Shown here: positions 21,601-31,317 of the stretch, one piece after another
Layout of the letters: every line of letters starts with the position of its first letter
How positions within the stretch are numbered: the first letter of the stretch is position 1
From: Parelaphostrongylus tenuis
Lineage: Eukaryota > Nematoda > Chromadorea > Rhabditida > Metastrongylidae
DNA length: 64,000 nt
Reading direction: 5' to 3'
Assembly: GCA_019055375.1 (NCBI GenBank)
Contig: JAHQIW010007353.1
Coordinates: 1 to 64,000 of the forward strand
Made by a program: the position numbers and the translations under genes
The notes under the pieces: model-generated
Database searches by the model: none
What the model was told of the DNA's origin: nothing
Seen by the model: only the letters and a program-made list of their open reading frames with translations

Positions 21601-24600
21601 AATGAAAGATTGTAAAATATGTCCTAACGGCGGAGATGGTGATTACATGAGCGTAGGTACAGTCTACTCAATCTCTTGCAAAGCGTATAGCGATAAATAT
21701 ATTGGCGAAATGCTTACGGCCGCTCTGGGCTCGTATAGAAAAACACCTACCTGACAAACGTCATAATAGACGGAACATCCCGCTACGGATAGAGCACAGA
21801 AACACGACGGAGTGGATTTGTGGTCGAAGTCACCATCCTTGTGCAGGAACAAAAAACATCAGCGCGAAAAATTCTGGAAGCACTTTGGATTAACACCACC
21901 AGTCCAACTATAAACCGGAGGAAGAAATGTCTCGTGATCACTCGTCATATGAGTCAATATAAAAGAGTTGTTTTGATGGGTAAGGTGCATTACAAGCCTA
22001 TGTGGTCTACCGGTGATGTCCACTTGAATCACACTCGAACACATATAAAAAGCGGTGAGCATATGGAGAGTTGATTTGTGCTTGATGCGATTGAAATCTA
22101 GGTCTGGTGATTTTTTCTCTAAGAAGTAATGGAGGTGTTTGATTGATTGGATTGCGGACAATCTGACCTTCCAGGCTCTGAAGAAGGCGAGCTGCCGAAA
22201 CGTCAACTGTTGAATAAAGATTGATGTTACACCTCGAGTTTGGCTGAAAGAAGGAATTAAGGGATAATTTTAGCATCAATAATGATAGTAATGACAATAG
22301 TAGAAAGGAGGTGAAGTAAGAATAGAACCTAATTGCCAACTTTCAGATTATGGACGAATTAGTTTCCGGCGCTTGTTTGCCATTAGCTGCAGCTGCTGTT
22401 GGATATAGTAAACGCTTGTTACGTGATTTGGCAGCTATTTGTAACAAAACTCCAAGTGCTAGAAAGGCAAGATTAATCAAATGATGTTCAATTTGGAAGT
22501 TTATGTTTCCATCATTTCAGGAAAATGCTATGATGTCCGATGAGACGTCTTCGCTGCACATCGCCACTGAATTCGCTCTCAAGGTAGCACAACATATATC
22601 TTTCTCTAGAATTTCTTATTTATATTCTTTCGAAGAAAAAATTGTGCAGTAAAATGCAGATTTACGCTCTCGAATCTACTTCTTATTATCTTGCTGGCTT
22701 GTTAGATGAACGAATGCCCATTGTTTTGGATATTGAAAATGCTCTTATCCATGTAAGTATAAATTTACTGAGTTTCATTCAAATTTGTGAACAATTTTTC
22801 GTCATTAAAGTCGTTTACTGCTCTTTTTTTACCTTTACTGGGTTACAGAAGCTGACTCAGGATGTCTTGCTTAGTAGCATATCAGCTACGATGGGCTTGG
22901 CAGGTACACAAGCATCATGTTCTTCTATTCATTTTGAAAAGGATATCCGTGATGTGATCACGCTACTGTCATTGGTTAGTTTTTCGTGCATTACGTAATG
23001 AGAGCAGATATATTGATTTAGAACATTAATAAATCAATTGCTTATAGAGTTTGACATAGTTGGAGAATACAGCTTGCCTTAATAATTTTATGACTACTAT
23101 TTATGACCGACGGTCTGTTCCATTACTTTCACCACTGAATTCGCGATCACCCAAGACGGGCGCTGCCGAATGCATATTTCAAACGCAAAATTCGAGCGCT
23201 CAAAGTTTTTATCGAAGCACACCTGCCTTAGCTTCTCTGAGATTTGTTTAAAAATGTGAGTACAGCTTTTCAAGAGGAACATCAGCATTTGTTCATAATG
23301 ACGTCTGACTTATTCTTCTTCCATCCTTATTCCTGATCTAACAACTGCAGCACTATGTTTGGCTTCGAAGCACACGCTACATCACGAATCTGGGAATAGC
23401 GGATGATCTGCGCTTTTAATCCTGTTCGTTCTAAATGAAGATACTATTGAAGTTTGAATTCGTTGCTTTCGTCCACCATAGCTGATCAATGAACTACAAT
23501 CGCTTAGGGAACGCGAAAAACCATTTCTGCAGTTTATGCAGAAAGGTCATGAGCATCTCACTGGGCCCAGTGGTTGCATAAGTTTACCTCCATATAGCGA
23601 TGGAATTGTCAAATTGTTTGCGCAACTCGGCTGATCTTTGCATAAATCGTAATTGACGTTGAAGGAAACACACGATGGGGCGGCCAATCATTGGGTGGGG
23701 TGGGATGTTTAAAAGTTTTGAGAATTTTCATTAAAAATTCGACGAGCCAGGTCATCGTCGGTGGATTCGTTACCAAGACAAGTTGCGGGAGAAGTCCTAA
23801 AGAATTCCACAGGTTTACATTGATCAGAAATGTTATGAGACAAATTCAATTCAATGATTTTCACGCCCGTGCCTTATTCTTGAGCACTCATCCATCCTTG
23901 TTTGCCAAATGAAGATTTTTCAATAGTGGTGCAGCATCTGTAGTACTAGAGTTTCATTCCTACAAAGGTATCATTGTTGAAGATGGGAGTTTGACAACAT
24001 GGTTCTTAATTGTCAAAATTCGTCAAAGGCGCTCTTGGGATCGTCATATAAGGACTAAAACATGGTGCAGCACGTCAATATCTGACAGCTAAAATTGTAT
24101 ATCAAGAAATCCACAATGGCTAGTACTTTGCCGAATTTCAACTTTTTCGTTCGATTGAAAGGAAAACTTTATGTGACATGTCTTTCATGCTCCGGGGAAG
24201 TGAATCGTTCGGACTTTTACCCATTGGGAAGTGTAAAACTGAGTCAATCAATGTCGAAATTTTTCAGAAATTATCATTTGGTGTTGTTATGAATCAGCAT
24301 TCTTTAGGATCGTAACAATAGGTTATTTCAGCAGAGCCGTAATCCGTCTACCGTTGAAGACGTATCAATGGCTGCTTTGTCGTCTTGGGCATCAGTTGGC
24401 CATAAAAAGGCATAGTTTTTATTTGTTGTGGTACTAATGATATTTACTTATTTTTACAATTTGGCCTTTCTTCTATAATGTTTGGTAGAGGTAATTATTA
24501 TATATTCAGATACCCTTTACATTTTCGTAATGACACTAATCACTTTCAGCCTTTCAAATGTGAACAAATGCATCCTAACTTTTGTTTAGTTTTTTTTTTT

Positions 24601-27600
24601 TTCGAAATAAAGCCATTGGGATTTATACATTGTTGCCAACAATATACTAGTCTTCTTTCTTTACCAAGACGTAATTGTGCTTTTTCGAGTTTCCGAAATC
24701 AAGAATGAAGAAGTTTTAAAGGTTCAATGTCTTGAGAACTCGAAATTAAATTGGAAACAGTATTTAGAAAAGTTGTTTGTATTGTTTTGATGTCAGTTCA
24801 AAGTCTTTCCAAAATTCGCAAGTGCTAAAATTCTCAAGTATTCAATTTCGGAAAATTAGCGATAATCATATGAAAAGCATTGTCACCACAATTATATTGG
24901 AGATAAATTTGGAGAAACGAATTGAATGCACGTACTGTGACAGCTTCCTCCTCACCTTGTCTTTACGAAAATATTCTCAATTTCATCTTCTTCGCACTGA
25001 TGACTCCATTCAGTCTCTGTTGAATTTCAAGCGTAACATTTGTGACAGTGTTTGAATCAGAATAATCGAAACTCAGCACCGTTCGAGTTATTTCTGTGAC
25101 ATTGTAGGGTGAGATCGGAATTACTTGATATCAGCTTATCTTCTCAGTTAAAAAAAAGGTTTGATTCTTTCCGATTATAAAGAAACAAATGAACAACCGA
25201 TCTCATTTGCTGAAGAAGAAGTTTTCACAGGAGTGTCAGTAAACGTCCGAAAGCTGAGACTTTAGGCTACAGCCCACTTTGCGGTTTTCGTTAAAGCCTT
25301 CTCTTGACATTGCCACAGGAGGAGATTTTTTGCGTTGCAGACGTGCTATTTCTCGCCGAACAAAGCTCTTTTTTTGAACAAATACTAAACATTTGATTGC
25401 GTAATCGTTTCTGATTCCAGCGCTGTTCTTGTATCCTGAGAAGACCGTTTTTCTGAAAGGCAGCACGTAAAATAAGTTAAATTTCCATCTGCGACCAAGG
25501 TGGATTTACGTACACCTTGCACCGGTCTTACAACATCACACCATCGCACGGGGTTTCCTCAGCCAACAATACGTGGATTGGTCAAGGCTTACCTTGAGCG
25601 CAGATGGGAATTCATCTTATTTTACTCGCTGTGTGGGAGAAACGGTCTTTCAGTTTATAAGCACAGCGATGGAATCAGAAATGATTACGCTATCGAATGA
25701 TTACAGATAATCCAAAGAAAGAGCCTTGTCCGGCGAGAACTATGCACGTTTGTAACGCATGAAATGTCCTCTTGTAGCAACGTCAAGAAAAGGCCTCTTC
25801 GAAAAGCGGCGATGTGAAGCTGTTGTCTGTCCCAGCTTTCGAGTAGTTACCAACACTCCTATAACAAGTTCCTCTTCAGCGAATGAGATCGGTTTCTTAT
25901 TTGTACTCTTATAATCAGAAAGAACCAAAGTTTTTCAAAGCAGTCAATAAAAGTACGTGAAAGCTTTATTATTTAAGGATAACGAGTTCTTTGAAGCGTC
26001 TATTTCACACTGAGAAACTAGATGATCAATTCCGCAATCCAAGACTGACGCATTACATTGCTGAACATGCTCATCCGTCTCTGCAAGTAAGCGTGTTTCG
26101 TATTCACAACCGCCATTCCTTTCATTAATCATTCCTTTTCTATCGATAATTACTAAGTATCAAGCCTTTGAAGACGAAGCGCTTTATGCGTAATGAACGC
26201 ATACTCATGGATTTTTCGCCAAACAGAGCTTTTCCACTAGATCTTTAGTAGTCTTGACAGACGGCGATTTCTCTGCTTGTTCCTTGAAAGGCCTTTTCAG
26301 TGCGCTGTGAAAAGTTGATAGAACGTTATATATCATCTTAACGTGCTTTGCTTGCTCGGTCATGGTCTATAGATAGTTTTTCGCTAAGACTTACTGTAAT
26401 CAGTCGATCGCTCAAATCGCAATGATTTTGATGGTACTAAGTTTAGCTTCTGAGAAGGTTTGATAGAGCGCTATGAAAATCAAAAGGAGTTCACGTATAA
26501 CACTCAAAGTGGTTAGGCTGTCGCTTAAACTTCAAAATAGTTTTACCTACAATATAAAATAAAAAGCAGAAGTTTGCACCTATAGAACTATAGAAGAGTG
26601 GATCTCTTTTACAGTTCTAATACATGCGACGTGTTTCTCTGGAAGTGGAGATATATCTCTCAATTGAACAACGAAAAGCGCGAGCCTCGAGTCGCGTTCC
26701 GTGGGGTGGTCTCAGCTAGCGCCTGGAAAGGATGCGGTTTTCGTTATCTATTTAGAAATGTCATTGCTATTTTGAAAAAAAAAAAACTTTTTTAGCTCCT
26801 TTGGTGCATGTGTTCCAAATGGGACGTGAGCTTTCTTCAGTTTAACAGTGCTTTATGGAGACCTTTCCAAAATTTAAACTTTGTAACCTTTATTTCGAGT
26901 GCTTTGTTTGGACCACGCTCAAATTTCAATAGATCCTTTCATTATTATTTGAGCCAACTTGTCATGTGGTCTGGTAAGGGCTCTTGTACAGCCCATTGCA
27001 CGTATGTCGTCCTTACAGACTCGTCAGCCGGGCAGAACCCGTCGTCTTGGAGCCTTACAGTCCTTATAAAGAGTCATCGAAGACGAACGTTTCACACTCT
27101 ATCGTCAAGTGAAATTTTTCACCTAACAAAGAGTGTTGCGCACTCGATTGCTCTTTGGCTGGTGCTATTATCATAATTATATTTTTATTTCGAGTGCTTT
27201 GTTTAGACCACGCTCAAATTTCAATAGATCCTTTCATTATTATTTTGTACACGTGTATTGGGCTGTACAAGAGCCCTTACCAGACCACATGACAAGCTGG
27301 CCCAAATAATAATGAAAGGATTTAACTTCTGTTTTAAGATCACCATTTTTCGGACTATCGAATAAATACTGAAAGTCTTATGAAAAAAGCCGCAAAAGCA
27401 GATACCAGTTGTACATTTAAGCACGCCAAAGGTGAAACCTTATTTTGTTATGATCTGCCACAGCACCTTACCGACGCCTTTCGAACTTCAAGTACAGTAT
27501 TGAAATCGTCGGGATTTAAGCTGTCGAATGATTATTGTAAGTCTGAAGTAAAATGAAAAGGAATCGTCCTTCAGAGGCTTAAGGTCAACTACATATGAGG

Positions 27601-28880
27601 CATTTTTTCCAGTGAACTCAGTATAGATGTTTTAATTCATTAGGATTTCAATGTTGTTTTCGTCGTTACTTTACAGATGGCTTGTCAGGATTTGGAATTT
27701 TCAATATCACGTGTAAACATAATCATTTCCAAGTTGTTAGATGAACAAGGAAAGAATATCAAGCATGATTATGCAACACCACGATAGGCTTGTTACAGTA
27801 CTTCAGGTTACGTTTACTTTTGTTGCAGGTAAACTTTCCTTTTTTTTCGCAGATTTTACATAGACTTATTAGCTTATTATAAACAAACCGTGGTGTCATT
27901 CAATCTTCTTTATGAGTCTCCGAGTTTACACAATCAACCATAGGTTTCCAGGCACTGCAGTCTTCGTGACCATCTACTCTGTATTTCTCACAAACCTGCT
28001 CTCTGGACCGGATTGTTCTTAGTTCAATGATTCTTTTTCAGAATCATCTCGCTATGGTCGCAGTTATTTCACGATCATCACGATCGTATTGTATAGGATT
28101 ACGTAACAGTGATCATGAAATAGCCTGGGCGACTTTCATATGTTCAAGGTGATTTCGATTGATATGTCTTTTCCAATTAGTACGACCTTTACATAGGCTT
28201 CTCAAAGGAAATTGAAAGACAAACCCACTCTTACTCTAATTAAAACGTTTAGGTTGTCTCGTGAGAATTGGTTTTTACTGGAAGCATTAAACGACCATCT
28301 CGCTTTAATCCGATTCAACCCTTCTCTGCTCCAACGTCGGAAGGGCAGTATTTGACATGGGAGGGTACCAGTTAGAATCGCCTATAGAGAAAAACTGGTA
28401 ATATGTAAGTAAAGAAATAGATGAGTTATCGTAGTATATCAAAGGAGAATTCGAAAGTCTTATTTATTTATGTTAACCTTATAAAGATATATTTCATTGT
28501 CGGTTTACTTAGTGGTCATATAGTTTTAAAATGTCTGTCACTGAAACCGAATATGCTATGTGAGAAATATAATGATATACAATGACACTAGCATTACCTA
28601 GGTACATTACAGTTTTTTCATACTTAACATTTATTTCTCGAGGAGCGACAAACTATCACATGGTAAAGACGATACCATGAAAATGTTTCAATTCTCGCTT
28701 TGACCACCGCGAAGCAAAAATTTCCTTGCAAAATTTGAGGACTGATTCATATACATGTTTATAGCCTTTTCAAATATTGAATACATCTGAATGTACTCAG
28801 AATTGTGAGGCTATTCGCATGGGGCAAAACGTTTTGGAAACATCTAGCAGTGGGAAGTCCTGTCCAGATTTTAACGGGAA
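15639..28880 (+). CDS. ACAD9: ACAD9-like acyl-CoA dehydrogenase (multi-exon)
   Basis: Exons read from splice sites and homology: 15,639-15,824; 16,337-16,430; 17,514-17,659; 17,771-17,931; 18,352-18,484; 18,580-18,685; 18,806-18,876; 22,347-22,466; 22,521-22,583; 22,660-22,752; 22,849-22,974; from 23,060; about 25,978-26,086; 27,677-27,806; 28,042-28,148. Exons at 24,332-24,411 and 28,797-28,880 are tentative. Phases agree for the first eleven. The Arg/Ser-rich start suggests mitochondrial import. VPSAYGGLGLG and FGSDEIKEKYFPLIVSGK are the dehydrogenase N-terminal domain. SRSSRSYCIGLRNSDHE in the C-terminal domain is typical of ACAD9 rather than VLCAD. ACAD9 acts in beta-oxidation and in complex I assembly. 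The usual FEGTNEI catalytic motif reads LLENTACLNN: the Glu is kept, its context lost. The frame breaks at 27,779. The last exons and the stop are uncertain. Confidence 0.75.
15940..16230. mobile_element. Inverted Penelope-type terminal repeats in ACAD9 intron 1
   Basis: Head-to-head arms. On the minus strand: GGTTCTGAAGAAGATG...GATGTCGAAAATTAGCC. On the plus strand: GGTCTGAAGAAGACAAGGAC then GTCGAAACGTTAGCC. Between them CCACTGTCCACAGTCGTTCG is answered by CGAATGTTCACAGTTATTC. The CTGAAGA...GTCGAAACGTT pattern is hammerhead-like with a 3-bp stem II and no stem III loop, as described for Penelope-like elements. No coding region remains. Confidence 0.55.
16745..17310. mobile_element. Palindromic mariner-derived element in ACAD9 intron 2
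   Basis: Left end AGTCGTTCCAGAAGTTTTGG and right end CCAGAACTTATA are inverted. Both arms carry the start of a mariner transposase gene (ATGGAGCT... with the reading E-A-A/S-E-A helix-turn-helix pattern), pointing towards the centre near 17.03 kb. It is colinear with the element at 33.41 kb. A foldback MITE built from two copies of one transposon end explains it. The rest of the transposase is missing. Confidence 0.65.
18178..18275 (+). repeat. SINE-B tRNA-like copy
   Basis: A-box-like GGTAGCGTAGTGATAGCATGG, B-box-like GGGTTCAGCTCCCGCC, and the family tail GCATATCGCTCAACATT. It lies in an ACAD9 intron. Confidence 0.55.
18877..20729. other. Large ACAD9 intron, mostly unexplained
   Basis: Part of the 3.5-kb intron between the exons ending 18,876 and starting 22,347. 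A short mariner-derived stretch (AGCAATAAACACCACATTTATTAACCAG-type, near 19.09-19.15 kb) is visible. The remainder is AT-rich with no exon signal that I can support. Confidence 0.4.
20730..21055 (-). repeat. SINE-C copy
   Basis: Minus strand: head GGGGCTATGGCGCAGTGGGG (A box), followed by a decayed B box and a body matching 7.6-7.95 kb in order (TTCATAAAGAAAATGAAGCG corresponds to the GAAGAAGACG segment there). Confidence 0.5.
21079..22265 (+). pseudogene. Penelope-like retroelement, 3' relic with GIY-YIG region and inverted terminal repeats
   Basis: Between 21,389 and about 21,950 the + strand encodes, in two frames, the C-terminal part of a Penelope-like element protein. A C-K-I-C-P linker is followed by VYSISCKAYSDKYIGE (the GIY-YIG pair of motifs) and then ARKILEALWINTTSPTINRR, the conserved end of that endonuclease domain. 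A frameshift near 21,700-21,750 and early stops show it is dead. The reverse transcriptase is absent. The flanks 21,120-21,310 and 22,040-22,235 are inverted copies of one repeat (both contain CACCGCTTTTTATATGTGTT). Inverted terminal repeats of this kind are known for the group. It lies inside the large ACAD9 intron. Confidence 0.75.
22168..22220 (+). ncRNA. Minimal hammerhead-like motif of Penelope terminal repeat
   Basis: GGCTCTGAAGAAGGCGAGC then TGCCGAAACGTCAACTG: core CTGAAGA (22,178-22,184), stem II GGC/GCC, GAAA (22,197-22,200), and the cleavage triplet GTC directly after a loopless stem III. The inverted partner on the minus strand at about 21,131-21,165 pairs better in stem I (GGCT/AGCT). 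An extra A before stem II makes activity doubtful. Confidence 0.5.
25163..25926. mobile_element. Long-TIR MITE family M, copy 3 in ACAD9 intron
   Basis: Left end GATTCTTTCCGATTATAAAG and right end CTTATAATCAGAAAGAACC are inverted. The flanking 8-mers AAAGGTTT and AAAGTTTT agree at 7 of 8 positions. It ends some 50 bases before a probable ACAD9 exon. Confidence 0.8.
26890..27335 (-). mobile_element. Hammerhead retroelement locus R2 (decayed), in ACAD9 intron
   Basis: Minus-strand copy. The segment TTTCGAGTGCTTTGTTTRGA recurs with a period of 295 bases (26,894 and 27,189), so it is longer than one unit. At about 27,240 the orientation flips and a plus-strand piece (GGGCTGTACAAGAGCCCTTA) follows to the end. 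The minus-strand ribozyme keeps CTGACGA and stem II GTCT-GTAA-GGAC, but GAAA has become GACA and stem I is mutated. It is therefore predicted inactive. Confidence 0.7.
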
Positions 28881-28899
28881 GTAAATATATGCAGTAGGA

Positions 28900-31317
28900 T
28901 TTAGGTGGACCACCCGTTGCAGATGTGTTGATATCCTTATGTTGAGGTGGCTACAGATTACAGTCACTGAGAAAGAAAGTAATGAGTTACATGATCAGTG
29001 CCGAGATTAGTAATTTAGTCGATCCAGGAAAGAGCATGGACTATTGAGATTGACTAGTGAAAGAAGAGAGGTTGGATTTTATCTAATAATAATACGAATT
29101 CGACATTTAGGGCAGCTTTTCGCTATAATGAGGTGATAAATGGCATATGAGATCTCTTCAGAATGACAACCTTTACGGATTATGCGCCATCGATACTTTG
29201 AACTGGGCATGAAATGTTTTTGAATCACTAGTTGAGTCACTCCTTTTATTTCACAACCTGCAATTCATGCATACATTCAACAAGGGTCCTACATTTAATC
29301 AACAAAGTTTACATACAACTTGCGATTCTTGCCCAAAGTTCATTTCTTACTGTGTCTTGTAGTTATTCTACTACATAGTGAGATACAAGATATGTTGAAG
29401 AAAATTTCAATATAAGTCATAAAATACTTCCTCACCGACGGATAAAAAACATGTATCTGACAAAAACGGAAATGACAGATAAAGAGGAGGAGATAGTGAA
29501 GAGATTAGTGGGGCAATTCGCCATCAGGAACGAAAATTCCGCTTCGATCCCTCCAACGCTCTCATTCAATCTTCGTGACAATGCCTGAATTTGATTGTCT
29601 CCACAATTGCAAAGGCAATCAACTGGACCACCATTCTACAACTGTTATAAAGAAAAACGAATTCCAATGCTATACTCGAAGACCTTTGTGGACGACGTAA
29701 GCGAGGAAACGAATCGGAAGCAGAAAGTGGCGGGATCCGCACAGAAAATCGTGATGGCGGGCCGTGTAAAAGAAAAATCATACCGCTTCGGTTTCGATTA
29801 GGGCTCAACTGGCGTTCTTCTTCATACCTGTACTGTTTTTCTACAGTAGCTACATGTTCGGCGTAGATGTGATGTTTCCACGGCAAATATCACCGTTTGG
29901 GTCGATGTGACTTGTTCAAGGGTCACGTAAATTGAAAAAAGCCGATATTCACATCAAGTCGAATAGGCTAATTTTTTCAACGATACATTTATAACTGCTT
30001 TTTTCCAAAGCAGACTTCTTGCAGACAATTACATAATATGCGCTATGATGACACGCTATTCATCTGAAGGAATAGAAAAGGATCAGCAAACCAATGGGAA
30101 TCTCTTCCCCTCAGAGATTTTGGGAATTTTGGGGCCAGCGGTGTGCACAATTCTGGATATCTCATCCTTGTACGTATACGAGTCTTTACGCTGATCAGAG
30201 TCTGGATTGATGACGAAAGAGACGCTATTTGAGCGTAAACACCAGAAAAATCCATTTATTATCGCAATGTATGTTACGACTCTTCAAAACAAGCATAAAC
30301 GGTTCATTATTTCCATCCACATGCTAAAATTCATGGCTCCCCTTTGATTCTGACTTTCTTTGAATTTCGGTGTGCGTGATCAATAGTCTCTTTTTATTGA
30401 TTATTCATAAACCTTTATATGGCTTACGTTTACATGGTTTCGCCTTATCAGAACCCGTCGAGTATCCACAGCAGCTGTTCTTAATCCGATTTTGATCTTC
30501 GCAGACGTATCGGGCACTGTGAAATTGTGAATTACTGCATGAACGAAGTGACGTCCCTATCGTCTTTTTTTGGACAGGGCTAATAACGCTGGAGTGACCC
30601 AGCATCACTCTGCAGTTCTCCAAGATACAGGATGGTCCTTAGGCGGTCGACCGATTTTTAATTGCTCTGCAGCAGTCGGCGAAGCATTAGTTGACATATA
30701 AAGAGGCAGACCGACTGATACCAACATCGAAAGAAGAAAAATTGTTATGTATACTCGATACGGATCATAGTGGCTGTAATGAAAGCGGAACCACCGATAC
30801 GTTGCCCGTAATAAAGATTTATGAAAGCTCGTATTACCCCATTGATAGAAACAGAGTACATATGACTTTTCGACAAAAAAATTTTTTTTTCTCAGTGGAC
30901 CTCTGCTCCACTACAGTATCACGAAAATACATCAAATATTGAATATCTTTAATGAGACTTTTATGCATCTCAAATAGGTAGATAATCATCATGACATCGG
31001 TTGAATCAGCAATTGTTGGTGTTGGAGGTGAACAATTCATAAGTAAACAATCGTTCAACGGATGTCACGCAAATGATGTATTGAATACGCGTATTGAAAG
31101 CACACAGTGAATTGCTATGAGATAGAATGATTGAATCAGATTACAACGAATCAGTGAGGATAATGAAAGTGGCAGTTCTGTTAATGTTATTAGCTACGTA
31201 GATAGTCACGACTGATGTAGTCAAGAATGATGGATTTTCAACAGGAGATGAAAAGATATGACATTTCTTAGCTGTAATAAGATTCATTCACGACCGAAGT
31301 GATAGATATTAGAGTGC
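28900..31317. other. Intergenic region between convergent ACAD9 and DHRS4
   Basis: No exon, RNA gene or family repeat could be supported. It must hold the 3' ends of both flanking transcripts. Some open frames near 29.6-30.7 kb have no recognisable domain. Confidence 0.4.

Noticed and set aside
23481..23632. Possible exon with an open frame after an acceptor (LINELQSLREREKPFLQ...)
   Set aside because: No match to the ACAD9 C-terminal domain, and it ends in a stop long before the clearly homologous exons at 26.0-28.1 kb.
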